Assembly: GCA_037962975.1 (NCBI GenBank)
Contig: CM075671.1
Coordinates: 45,656,501 to 45,720,500, forward strand
Direction of reading: 5' to 3'
From: Clitoria ternatea
Lineage: Eukaryota > Streptophyta > Magnoliopsida > Fabales > Fabaceae
Length of the DNA: 64,000 nucleotides
Made by a program: the position numbers and the translations under genes. The notes beneath the pieces were generated by a model. It was not told where the DNA came from, ran no database searches, and saw only the letters and a program-made list of their open reading frames with translations. How positions within the stretch are numbered: position 1 is the stretch's first letter; each line of letters opens with the position of its first letter. Of this stretch, positions 44,282-55,038 are shown piece by piece.

Positions 44282-45178
44282 ATGCCTCAGCAGCAGAGGC
44301 AGGGCAGACGTGAAGTGATTGAGATGATAGCTGAAGGATTTGCTGGAGGAGGAGCATCAATCACAGCCCAGAAGAATCACCACAGGATGATCTTATCTGT
44401 CCAGGGCAAATCAAGAGATAACCGTCCTTTCAGGGACGGTGTGGCAGCCCCAATGGTGTCATTCACCGACGATGACTTTGGCCCAACGATCCCAGGGGGG
44501 GACGACGCAGTGGTGATCATTGCTGTAATTGCCAACAAGGACGTGAAAAGGATCCTCGTTGACCAGGGAAGTTCTTGTGATGTAATTTTTTATAATTGTT
44601 TCAAAAGAATGGGTTTTAATGATGCAGATCTTCAGCCTTACACGCAAGAGCTCACAGCGTTCAACGGGGCCAAGCAACCCACTAAAGGGTACCTCGACAC
44701 CCTGATTTCTTTTGAAGGAGAGCCTGGTGCAAGAACGGTCAAATCAAGAATTCTGGTAATTGATGTGGAATCTCCCTACAACGGTATCATAGGCCGTCCT
44801 ACTTTGAACGCAATGGAAGCAATTGTGTCTACTCCTCACCTCCTGATTAAATTCATCGACAAGGACAACGGCGTGTCTTCTCTCCGCGGTGATCAGGAGA
44901 TGGCTCGGTACTGTTACAACCTGAGCCTCAATATGGTCAAGTTGGAAGCATTCAACAAGAAGAGAAAGCTGAATGACGGAGGAACAACGGCTGGGTCAGT
45001 CAGTCTAATTGACTTGGACCCAAGAGCGGAATTGAAAATTGATCCTCTCAATCCCTTAAAGCCCACACCGGATGGTGGTTCCAGGGACGTCGTCTTAGGG
45101 GATTCCCCAGAAAAGGTCACGCACATCAATGATAACCTGGAGTCAGCCATGGAGCAGCGTTTGCTAACCCTCCTGTAG
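44282..45178 (+). CDS. pol: Element B protease region
   Basis: A 298-aa open frame with active site RILVDQGSSCDVIFYNC and NGIIGRPTLN, as in element A. The C-terminal third (ARYCYNLSLNMVKLEAFN, DSPEKVTHIND) is a linker to RT. It stops at TAG (45176-45178), where element A reads CAG, directly before EFKDLFAW. The native polyprotein ran on into RT. Confidence 0.87.
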   Translation: MPQQQRQGRREVIEMIAEGFAGGGASITAQKNHHRMILSVQGKSRDNRPFRDGVAAPMVSFTDDDFGPTIPGGDDAVVIIAVIANKDVKRILVDQGSSCDVIFYNCFKRMGFNDADLQPYTQELTAFNGAKQPTKGYLDTLISFEGEPGARTVKSRILVIDVESPYNGIIGRPTLNAMEAIVSTPHLLIKFIDKDNGVSSLRGDQEMARYCYNLSLNMVKLEAFNKKRKLNDGGTTAGSVSLIDLDPRAELKIDPLNPLKPTPDGGSRDVVLGDSPEKVTHINDNLESAMEQRLLTLL

Positions 45179-46481
45179 GAGTTTAAAGACCTTTTTGCGT
45201 GGACAGCAGCAGACATGCCTGGGATGGACCCTGATTTTTGTTGCCACAAACTCGCTGTGTACCCAGAAACGAGACCGGTGGCCCAGAAAAAAGAGGAGAT
45301 TGGGACCGGAGAAGCAGAAGGCAGCATGTGAATAGACTGAAGAGTTGTTGAAAGCTGGTTTTATAAAGGAGATTCGTTATTCTTCTTGGCTTTCTAATGT
45401 AGTGATGGTGCAGAAAGCCAATGGCAAGTGGAGGATGTGCACAGATTATGTAGATCTTAACCGGTGTTGCCCTAAAGATCCGTATCCCCTGCCAAATATT
45501 GATCGTATGGTAGATGACTCATCTGGTTACCAGTACCTTAGTTTCATGGATGCTTATTCTGGGTACAACCAGATTCCGATGTGGGAAGAAGATCAAGAGA
45601 AGACGGCTTTTGTCAATGACCGCGGTGTTTTCTGCTACACCGTCATGCCATTTGGATTGAAGAACGCTGGCGCTACCTATCAGCGCATGATCAACAAAGT
45701 TTTTGAAGGGATGCACACCAGGCTGGTTGAAGTGTATATTGATGATATTATAGCCAAAACGCCCGCTGGAGGAGACCATATTGAAGACCTGCGCCAAGTT
45801 TTCACTAGGCTGCGACAGTACAATATGAGGCTAAACCCCTTGAAGTGCACCTTCGCCATTCCAGCAGGAAAATTCTTGGGATTCATGTTGACCCAACGAG
45901 GCATTGAAGCTAACCCTGGGAAGTGTCAAGCAATTCTGGACATGCAAAGCCCTAAGAGTCTGAGGGAGGTCCAATCGCTGAACGGGAAAGTAGCCGCTCT
46001 AGCTTGTTTCATGCCCAAGATGGCACACAGATCCCTCCCCTTGTATAAGGCGTTGAAGAAGCATAAGAGTTTCGAATGGGGAGGGGAGCAAGAACAAGCC
46101 TTCCAACAGCTCAAAGCCGTTCTTTCAAGTCCACCAATTTTGGTTAAGCCTGACCCTGGTGAGATTTTGATCTTGTATTTAGCAATTTCTGATGAAGCCC
46201 TAGGCGTGGCTTTGGTTAAAGAAACCCCCGAAGGGCAGAGGCCGGTGTATTTTACCAGTAAGACCCTCCAGGGGGCGGAAGGAAGATATCAGAAGATAGA
46301 GAAGGCCGCCCTAGCAGTGGTGTGGGCCTCAAGACGGTTAAGGCCGTATTTCCATGCGCACCCAATACTGGTGAGAACGGATTTGCCTCTCTGTTCAGTG
46401 CTTAGCAAGCCGGATCTTGCTAGAAGAATGATTAAGTGGTCCATCGAGCTGTCTGAGTTCGAAATTTCTTATGAGCCTTGA
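45179..46481 (+). pseudogene. pol: Element B reverse transcriptase and RNase H
   Basis: The region begins EFKDLFAWTAADMPG. An extra A in a run near 45290 shifts the frame, and a TAG follows near 45336. The main frame 45345-46481 (378 aa) then shows LLKAGFIKEIRYSSW-type RT start, WRMCTDYVDLNRCCPKDP, VYIDDIIAKTPAGG (catalytic YIDD), LKCTFAIPAGKFLGF and RNase H (PVYFTSKTLQGAEGRYQKIE). It ends with TGA at 46479-46481 where element A has CGA. Intact RT motifs contrast with the upstream damage. Confidence 0.88.
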
Positions 46482-47087
46482 GGAGCCATTAAAGCACAAG
46501 TGTTGGCAGATTTTGTAGTGGAGATGACAGGGTCGGATCCAGCCACACCTCGAGCACATTGGACCATTTATGTGGACGGATCGTCAAATAGTAAAGGTTG
46601 TGGAGCTGGTGTTGTGGTGGAAAGTGATGATGGTGTGCACTTAGAAATTTCCCTCCGATTTAGTTTCAAGACCTCTAATAATCAGGCTGAATACGAAGCA
46701 TGTTTGGCCAGCCTCCGAGCGGCAATCGACATCGGAGCGTCAGCAGTTACATTATGTAGCGATTCACAGCTTGTGATTTCATAAATCCAGGGGGAATATC
46801 AGGTCAGGGAGCCACAACTTCAACTTTATTTGAATTGTGTGAATGAATTGAAGGGGAGATTCGACGTTCTGGAGTTCAAACATGTGCCTAGAGAGGAAAA
46901 CACCAGGGCGGATATCTTGTCAAGGCTCGCAAGTACAAAGCAGCCTGAAAGCACAACAACGGTGGTTCAAAGTACTTTGACATCACCCAGCATCCCTTTG
47001 TTCCCTTCTCTGAATGCCATAATGGTGAGCTATCCTTACAAGAACTCTTGGGTCATCCCCTATATTCGCTATCTGGCAGATGGATAA
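46482..47087 (+). pseudogene. pol: Element B second (archaeal-type) RNase H and linker
   Basis: VHWTIYVDGSS-like start (HWTIYVDGSSNSKGCGAG), NNQAEYEACLASL and LCSDSQLVIS give the D, E and D residues of the extra RNase H that marks the Tat lineage. A TAA stands at 46782-46784 where Q is expected (QIQGEYQ). The linker continues with FKHVPREENTRADILSRLAS and PSLNAIMVSYPYKNSW to a TAA near 47087. Confidence 0.85.
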
Positions 47088-48284
47088 CTCCCCACTGATG
47101 AGAAGGAGAGGAGACGAGTGAAAAAGGAGCTGCTGTACTTCACCATGGTTGATGGTGTTCTTTATAAAAGGGGATTCTTTGTCCCATATCTCTTGTGTTT
47201 GAGAGAAGATGAGGTTCAAGCGGTCTTAGAGGAGGTACATGAGGGGCAATGTGGGCACCATGCTGGGGGTCGGAGCTTAATGAGAAAGGTCCTCAGGGCA
47301 GGATATTGGTGGCCCACTATAAAGCAAGACTCAGCAGATTTCATAAAGAAGTGTGACGCTTGTCAAAGATTCTCCAACCTCCATTATACACCGGCCCAAG
47401 AGCTTTCCTCATCCGTCGTGCCTTGGCCGTTCTACCAGTGGGGCCTTGAAATTCTGGGTCCGTTCCCCACTGCTCCTGGAGGCATCAAATATCTGATTGT
47501 GGGGGTAGACTACTTCACCAAGTGGATTGAGGCTGAGCCAGTAGTGCATATCACTTCTGCGCGGACAAGGCGTTTCGTGTATGAAAATATCATAGCTCGG
47601 TTCGGTGTGCTAGGGCGGATTGTGACTGACAACGGCACCCAGTTCACGGACAAAAAGTTCACAGACTTGCTTGAAGGATTGGGGATAATCTAGATATTTT
47701 CATCTGTTGAGCACCCTCAGACAAATGGTCAAGCGGAAGTAGCCAATCGCGAAGTGCTAAGGGGGTTGAAAAAGCGTCTTGGAGAAGCGAATGGAGGATG
47801 GACTGATCAGCTATGTCACGTCTTGTGGGCATACCGCACTACACAACACTCTTCCACTAATGAGTCCCCATACCGGTTGACTTACGGGGTTGAGGCGATG
47901 ATCCCAGTGGAGCTGCAAACCAGATCGGCCCGAGTAGAGTATTTCTCAGTTGAAGACAACAATGCCAATCTGGCGTCAGAGCTGGACGTCCTCTAGGAGT
48001 TAAGGGAAAGGGTCTTTATCAGAGACCAGGCAATGAAAGCAAAGGCAGCTCTCCGGTATAATAAACGTGTCCAATACAGAGCCTTCAATACCGGAGATCT
48101 CGTTTTGAGAAAGGCGAGTGTGGGGAATAAATTTGCCTACCAAGGAAAGTTAGCACCGACGTGGGAAGGCCCCTACAGAGTAGCTGAGGTGACTGGAAAG
48201 GGATCATACCGGTTGGAAGAACTTGATGGGACTCCAATCCGTAACAAATGGAACATTCAGAACTTACGTGTTTATTACAGCTAG
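47088..48284 (+). pseudogene. pol: Element B integrase
   Basis: Integrase joins the DNA copy to the host genome. The N-terminal zinc finger is seen as H-x-H and C-x-x-C (EGQCGHHAGGRSLM; KKCDACQRF). The catalytic core has D in LIVGVDYFTKWIEAEP, D in IVTDNGTQFTDKKF and E in HPQTNGQAEVANRE. The C-terminus ends GKLAPTWEGPYRVAEVTGKG and NLRVYYS, TAG at 48282-48284. TAG stops lie at about 47693 and 47996. This whole core is absent from element A. Confidence 0.88.
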
Positions 48285-49409
48285 TTGGTAAGGCTGCATG
48301 TACTCTTTTTCCTTACTTGAGTTTTTTCCCATTGGGTTTTCTCAAGAAGGTTTTAACGAGGCATGACCCCAACTATGCTCCCTTTGCAATATACTTTCAA
48401 TCTTAATGAGAATGCAGTTCAGTAACCTCATTACTCTCACTTTTCCTGCATGTTGTGACTTGTAGCTATAGCCTATTACGTGAATTCCTCAGGGCGGATG
48501 ATCTCAATCACACATCTTGTGCATTGACGATGTAACTCCTCGAGGTGGAATGGGTTGTAGGGCTGGTCCTTTTTCAAGGCCACAAACCGAACCCCATTCG
48601 AAGACAACATGGGTTGTAGGGCTGGTCCTTTTTCAAGGCCACAAACCGAACCCCATTCAAAGACAACATGGGTTGTAGGGCTGGTCCTTTTTCAAGGCCA
48701 CAAACCGAACCCCATGCGAAGGCTTGGGCACAGTAAGCTGGTCCATCTAGAAGACCAAGCTGAACCCTGAGTAACGGGCGCAGTAGGTTCAAGATTAACC
48801 CTGATCCGAACCCCGTGTTGAAGGCTTGGATTGTAGGATTGCACCGAACTCCAAGTACGGTTAGTAGGATCGAACCGAACACCGAGCGAAGACCTGAGTA
48901 GTAGGATTAAACCGAACCTCAAGGGAAAGGTGTAAAACTTACCCCCTTTTTAAGGCCGTACCAAACTTCAAATGCAATTTCTGTCCTCAACTCTGATGTA
49001 TTCATTGCAGAGCGGTTGAACATTCATATAGCCATACTACATCTTAGAGGTCGGACCAACTTTCAAATTCTTAAAAAAGTTAAAGGTAACTTTTATAGTG
49101 AAATTCTCCTTCCCAATATACTTATACTTGGGGACAGGGCATACTTTAACTTAATTGCTGCTTGTCTGTTACGATTTGTTATCTTAATTCGATGTGATAA
49201 GGATGTTTTAACAGCGATATAGCAAGGCAGGAGCGGCTTTGCGAAGTACCGAAAAAATTTAAGTAAGTTATCTGACAATCATATACTGATCATAAATGAT
49301 AAAGAGGAACAAAGTAAAGTCTATTTCTTGAAAGAAGAGGTTGTACAGGACTCAAAGTGTTAAAAGCTAGAGCTGATCCCAGAACACAGCCATAAATGAA
49401 AGCATAAAA
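48285..49409. other. Post-pol spacer of element B
   Basis: Non-coding region between integrase and the end of the antisense gene. It includes three copies of a 59-bp repeat and degenerate relatives of the 15120-15690 repeats of element A. The GGATGATCTCAATCACAC and GATGTAACTCC words near 48495-48540 match, in reverse complement, the spacer of A. Nothing coding is supported. Confidence 0.75.
48552..48728. repeat. 59-bp tandem repeat, three copies
   Basis: Copies begin GGGTTGTAGGGCTGGTCC at 48552, 48611 and 48670 and differ at only one or two bases. The near identity suggests recent amplification. Predicted frames across it are by-products. Confidence 0.92.
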
Positions 49410-52105
49410 TTAAGAAGCAGGTGGTTGATCCTCCGAAGTAGGTACTTCCGTCCTCTCCCCTTCAGCTCCACCAGCTTGAACCCCATCCGCTCCGGCCTCA
49501 GGATCGGCTTGGGTAGTTTCTTGGGCCTCACCTTCGAGTCCAGAAGTAGGCACCGTAGGTTCCATGCTCTGACCCTCCGGAAGTGGAGGCAGTTCATACA
49601 GAGAATCGCGAGGGTCCTGGTACGAGCCATCCTTCTTTACTTCGACAAGCTTCCCCTCATGGAACTCATAAAACGGATCCAGTCCGTAAAGGTTAAGCCT
49701 TATTCCGGGGTTACGATAAAATACTTGACGAAGTGCCAGCCCAAAGGATTCATAAGCTACCTTTTTGCATATCTCCAAGGCTTTGGCAGCCTTGGCCTTA
49801 GTAGCAGATAATTTCTTCTGAAGCTTAGTGAAATCCTCTTCCGACGGCCCGGAGCTCGTACTTCCCTTCCTCAGCTCTTCCATTTGGGCCTGCATCTCCT
49901 GCCGCAGGACCTCCTACTCTCCAAGGCTCTTGTTGTGTCCGTCCTCTATTACTTTGAGATCGTCAGCAAGCTTGGCCGATCTCTTCTTCTCCAATTGAAG
50001 CTCTTCTTCAAGGAGGGGAATGGACTTATTTTGCTGTTGAAGCTCAGCAACCTGCCGCTCTAGAGCTTTGTTGGCAAAGTGAAGTTGGCTTGTCTCTTCT
50101 GTCTTCTTCTGAAGTGTTTCCTTGGCCTTCCTTAGTTCAGCCTCCACACCTTTATGAATCTCAGCTTGTTTGACTACCCATTTTCCTTCACAGCGAGTTC
50201 GGTTTCAAGTTTCTCAACCTGCTCCATATAATCTGCCTTTTCGCTCAGGGATTCAAGGAGGCCGGACAGTTCATCCAGCTGCCAACGGCCAGCCTTACAA
50301 GCTCCTCGAACTTCAGCAGCCTCGAGCGAGGGGCGGAGGCAGTATCTAGCCTTTGGAAGAGTAGGGGGCATGGACCCCTGAAACCATAAGTATGGCGAGA
50401 GAAAGGAATCGCGTGGAGGGTCGAACGCCAGAGGAGGACCGCTCTCAGAGTCCGGCCCAGAAGTGGTTTGTGAAGCAAGGGCAGAAGAGTCAAGGACGAG
50501 TTTCTTCCCCTTGTCCTTTTTAAGCCTAGACTCCTCAAGCGTCTTTTGGCGTTTCTTTGCGGGGTCACCAGAAGGGGGCTTATCCAGATCCGCCGTCTTA
50601 ACCAGGTGCCTCTTCTTCTTCTTCTTTTCGGGGAAGACCTCCTCATCGCCCTGCCCAGTGGCCTCTGTTTGTCTCTCCATTTCTTCCTCATCTAGAAGAG
50701 GAACCTCATTTCCCACTGCAGAAGTCAAGGGAATGGTTGGAGCCTTAGTGGCGTTCCTTTTCGCTTGAATCTCATTCTCCTCGGAGGAGGAGTCATCATC
50801 AGCCATCATGGTCCTTAGAGACAACATTTCTGGGCAGGCTTTTTCGATTTATTCTGCAAAACAAGAAAAATTGAGTCAGCACATGAGAAGAAAATAATCA
50901 GAACGGAATAAATGCATAGTATAACTACAGCAGGAGCGAATATTACAAAGATAGGTAGTGCGAACATCGTCATCCGCCAGGAGGAGCTTGCAGGAAAATC
51001 CTTTGAGGGTCTTCGAGGCCGCCTGCATGGCACTCAACACCTCAACGGATTGAGAGGAAAGCTCACCCTCATCAGTATAGTAAGCACGGCTCAGCAGTAG
51101 AAAGTGCTCGTGCGTCCAACTGAGGGGGAATTTGGGAAATCCTTCCTTATTACGCCAGAAGATCGGCTTATTGGGTTGAATCCGGACCCACGTATAATAA
51201 TGTTTAAAAGAGTGTCCATCCACCTTAGCGGATTCGGTGTAGGACTTAAAGCTTACTATCCTTGGGTCACAACGGAGTGTTATGAACCCAAGGCCGCCCT
51301 TCTTGTTAGCACGGCGGACCACCTGGCAGTAATAGAATAATTTGGCCACGGTGGCAGTGAAGTTGAAGTGCTCTCCCAGAATTTCAAGAGCACGGACCAG
51401 GCCCCAGCCGTTGGGGTGTAATTGAGTTGGAGCGCAGTCGAGAAAGCGTAGGACGACCATTTGAAATTCCGTCATAGGGAAGCGGACTCCCAACTTTTGA
51501 AATACGAAGTCGTACATGTAGACCGACCTCTCATCAGGGACGATGTGACAAACTCTCTCGGATGGACGTGGTGCAAGCGCAACATAGCGAGCTTTATACT
51601 TCTTGTCCAAGTAAATCTTGCAGCGGAGAGACACCGTCTTTTCCTCTTCACTTGAATGATGCGAAGGAATTTCCAGAAATTCCTCTTCAACCCAGCAATA
51701 CGGCCTCTCCCTGTTGAGCTTTTCCCAGTTCAGCCGGTGTGCCACGACATTGACACACCCTTCAGTGGTGCGAAGAATCAACGTTTTACCAGACCCTGGA
51801 ATCTCCATGGTCTTTGATGCACGATGGAAAGCGTGCGTGCTGTGGTAAAAAGCAACATCGTCAGAGAGATAACCTTCATTACTTGACCCTTCATCAGAGC
51901 TGCTGGTAGCCCTCGAGTCAAGGCGAACCTCAGAACGGCGTTGATTAGAAGACGCCCGTGAGGTAGAGGTTTCAACTCTCTCTGAGCGACAAGGCCCAGC
52001 CACAGGAAGGCTCACTGGGATCCTTCCTCCACGGCGGCTAGAGGGGGCACGAGAGCTCAGACTCCCCCTGTTTGAGGTACTAGCGTTGCCTGTGCTAGGG
52101 CGCAT
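49410..52105 (-). pseudogene. Antisense extra gene of element B (Transposase_28-like), spliced
   Basis: Exon 1 (52105-50947) encodes a serine- and arginine-rich N-terminus, EGYLSDDVAFYHSTHAF, the conserved LRFLDCAPTQLHPNGWG and FKSYTESAKVDGHSF, and ends after TTYL at a GT (50946). The AG acceptor at 50854 gives an intron at the same site and phase as both genes in element A. Exon 2 (50853-49410) has EMLSLRTMMADDD, a lysine-rich nuclear-signal-like stretch (PEKKKKKRH), a coiled coil (about 50150-49800), ESFGLALRQVFYRNP and LYGLDPFYEFHEGKLV. Stops in the first codons of exon 2, a shift near 50174 and a TAG near 49914 break it. Start chosen at 52105 by similarity to gene 2 of A. Confidence 0.75.
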
Positions 52106-52788
52106 ATTGGAAGTAAAATGAACGAAATTGCAGGGAGGTAAAGGAAAGGGAGGTTACCTAAAAGAGAGTGGAACTTTGTGAAGGTTGAAGGCAGCAAAGA
52201 AATCTTCAGGAATTTGAGCAAAGGTTCACTAAGCTTGAAGACAAAGATGAATTCCAAAACTTGTTAAGTCCCCCTTTTATAGGTAACGAAGAAGCACAGT
52301 GCTCTGTTGAAAGTTACGACGTTTACTTCAAAACGCAACCTTTCAAATTCAAATGACTCCGTCGTTTTATAACGTTAAAGCACGAAAATGGTAACGTTTC
52401 AGTAAATGCTTTTACAAGATGGGCCTTCATCAGTTGAAATCCAGGCCCAATAAGCCCAATCGACGGTTACATCCCTGCGAAGTAATGGCTCGTGCGTAAA
52501 AAGGTGCATTTAATGTCCAATCATTCCAGATGCATTTAATGCGCCCCAACCACTCTTCGAATACCAAGGGTTTCGATTTCCAAAAACTCTTGGGATTTCC
52601 CTTATTATGATACGCTGTCTGAATCCGTTGTATATCGCACGAGAAGAGCGGTAACTCACTTGGCAGAACGGATATTACAGAGTTTTCAGGAAGAATTTCC
52701 AGAACGTTCAACCGGCATCCAGACTTCTCAAAGGCTGTATAGCTTATATAAGCAACTTAACAGTCCCTCATACAAGCTAAGGGACAAA
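52106..52788 (-). promoter_or_regulatory. Promoter and leader of the element B antisense gene
   Basis: On the minus strand TATAAAAG lies at 52281-52274, 169 bp before the ATG at 52105, the same distance as in antisense gene 2 of A. The far end, next to the 3' LTR, contains the polypurine-tract side AAGCTAAGGGACAAA (52774-52788) of the element itself. Confidence 0.6.
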
Positions 52789-53590
52789 TGATCCGGTCTT
52801 GATACCGGTCCCTAAAGTTATGACGTCAGAATGACTTCATGAGAGGGAAACCGGTGTCATAGTTCGGGCAGCGTCACACCGGATATCCGGCATCTCTCCA
52901 TCCGCTCTTATCCCATCAGACGTTCTATTCGTTCTCTCTACCACGGATACTTCACTCGTTATCACTGAACGTCTATATAGCCGTTTGCCTCAGAACCACT
53001 GTGAGATAAGAGTTCCTTATAACTTATCAGTGAAGATACCTAACATAGCGGAATATGTCATGTCAATGGCCTCAGAGAGCAAGTACATGTGTCAGCGAAT
53101 TATGCGGAAAGGTGATTATCCCCCATCCTTATCACAGGATCGTACTCTGATAATTGACCTACCCCCCTGACACACTCTGAGTACTGAGCCACTTTGATTG
53201 ACACACTTCACACGCTATCAGAGCCCAAGGGCCCACTTGCATTCAACGATTCATTTCCTACGTTCAACTATAAACAGCTCAATCAAAAACACATGCAAGG
53301 TGACGTTGTCCTAACTCACTTTTACTATTGTATCGTTTGTGAATTCACTGAGTTTATACACTCTTCTTACTTGAGCGTCGGAGAATCTTCGCAGGTGGCA
53401 CCACCTTTCGCCCTCTCTCAACGCGAATCGCTGGTGTGAAGGATCTCCAGGACAACAAGACCGGCTTCTCCCACTGAGAGGCTGGACTATAACACCGGAT
53501 ACCCACAGTGCCGATGTGCAAACCCTCGAACACCTACACTCTTGTGGCTGGTCCCACACCGGATCCTTGACCCCGGTTCAGACCAGTTCA
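52789..53590 (+). repeat. 3' LTR of element B
   Basis: Same length as the 5' LTR (802 bp). It begins TGATCCGGTC and ends GACCAGTTCA. About 14 differences from the 5' copy, nearly all transitions; in most the 5' copy has T or A. Followed by AAATT. Confidence 0.95.
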
Positions 53591-53595
53591 AAATT

Positions 53596-54383
53596 TATCC
53601 TTGGTTCACTAAATATAATTTGTACACTTTTATTACTGTTGATTTCTTAGCTCAATTTGAATTAATCAACTAAGCGTCTTTTTCAATTCATAATTCCTTT
53701 ACTTTCATTTAAAAATGAATATTTTAATCAAGCATCCTAATTAAGCAAAAGGAGTCAAGATCGTAAAATCTAGGAATTATTGAGCATATGTAAGAACATC
53801 GCCTAGATACATAATCTATTCTCAAATTATGGAATTAAGCAAACCATAATTATTAAAAGTGATTATAAAAATATTCATTAAGCATGCATATTTTCTTAAT
53901 TCATTTTAATTTAAAATCTTATTTCATTCCATTTAAATAATTAAACCCATTAAGCATACAAATTTAATTAAACAAAATGGAATTAAATAAGCAGAGTAAG
54001 ATTATGAAGAAATAAACAATAATAAAAGCATACTATATTAAAAACAAGAACCTCAAAATTATATTACAATATTCTCCAAGAAAATCAATCTAGGGGTTTT
54101 AGCCCTCCATAATTAAAGCAAACTAAAAATTAAAAGAACCTAACCCGGAATGAAGAACCGAGGGAGGAAGAAGTAGAAGCAGAGAAGAGGATGAAGAATG
54201 AAGTTATGGTGTGAATGAAATGGTCGATGGGCATGCTATTTATAGGAGAAGAAAAGAAGCAGCGTGCCATTTTTTATTAACTGGGTGGAGAATGTCGGCC
54301 AATACTTCAATTTAATATTTCAGTGCCGTTTCCGCTTCGCGTTTTCCACTTGTGAATGCATTCCTTGCTATTTTCCACTTGAT
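53596..54383. other. AT-rich right part of LTR E
   Basis: Long AT-rich, non-coding sequence without inverted repeats or genes, continuous with the piece left of element B. Confidence 0.6.
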
Positions 54384-54733
54384 GAATCGATTCTTCAAAG
54401 TGCATGAATCGATTCATCTAGGCAAATACTGGGCAAATTTTTCACATGAATCGATTCCTCAGGGGTGGGAATCGATTCCCAAGCAAATGAATCGATTCCT
54501 AGAGGTTGGGAATCAATTCCCAGGGGAAAAATAGCATATGAATCGATTCCTGGGGGCTGGGAATCGATTCCTAGGTGTGTGAATCGATTCCTAGGGGCTA
54601 TGATTCGATTCCCAAGCCATTTTTAATGCATGAATCGATTCATGTCTGTGGGGAATCGATTCCCAGCCTTCATTTTCACTTCCTGGGCTTTGTTTTATGT
54701 AGGAATCGATTCATGGATGCTGGGAATTGATTC
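54384..54733. repeat. Second GAATCGATTC palindrome array
   Basis: Perfect copies start at 54384, 54406, 54448, 54469, 54489, 54540, 54561, 54581, 54632, 54653 and 54703; imperfect copies at 54510, 54602 and 54724. Including imperfect ones the steps are 22, 42, 21, 20, 21, 30, 21, 20, 21, 30, 21, 50, 21. The flanking bases often extend to ATGAATCGATTC or GGGAATCGATTCCC. The spacing classes match those of the array at 557-873, although the LTRs are otherwise not similar. Confidence 0.9.
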
Positions 54734-55038
54734 TTGACCCTGTTCTTCTCTTATTTTCTTCTTTATTGACCCTTTTTGAACATGTAAAAACTTGTGTCTT
54801 CTCCCTCTTGATTCTTGGTAAATCTTTTCCAATTACAAGCTCAATCATTCACTACAAAATAAAAGAAATAAGGATTCCATTATTTCCACTAAAAATCAAT
54901 CCTTAATTCATTTTCAAATTAAATATTAAATAAAGCTCAAATGATGAAAATGTGTTAAAATGCAATAGATTACACAATAAGTGATGACAAATTATACACA
55001 TTTAAATTGAGGAATTAAGGATAAATCATGCATCATCA
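54734..55038. other. Terminal part of LTR E
   Basis: AT-rich, non-coding. It ends TGCATCATCA at 55038, followed by the CATAC duplication. No feature other than the LTR terminus is seen. Confidence 0.6.

Larger units (their letters stand above)
41998..53590 (+). mobile_element. Tat-type Ty3/gypsy retrotransposon B, near complete
   Basis: 11,593 bp flanked by perfect AAATT duplications (41993-41997, 53591-53595). Order: 802-bp LTR, PBS, gag, protease, RT, RNase H, second RNase H, integrase, repeat spacer, antisense gene (minus), 3' LTR of exactly 802 bp. The LTRs differ at about 14 positions by eye (about 98 percent identity), so it is recent. Gag-pol carries at least seven stops, a 41-bp deletion in gag and a one-base insertion before RT, so it is not autonomous now. 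Confidence 0.95.
41713..55038. mobile_element. LTR E (about 1.73 kb solo LTR) split by element B
   Basis: The two parts, 41713-41997 and 53596-55038, start TGACGTGTGA and end TGCATCATCA and are flanked by CATAC (41708-41712) and CATAC (55039-55043). Without element B the length is 1,728 bp. No PBS or coding sequence lies inside, so it is best read as a solo LTR. Removing it with one CATAC copy joins the PMD reading frame exactly. Its right part contains the second GAATCGATTC array (54384-54733). Family unknown. Confidence 0.82.

Noticed and set aside
49425..49811. 128-aa plus-strand frame in element B
   Set aside because: It is the complement of exon 2 of the antisense gene, whose protein is clearly conserved on the minus strand.
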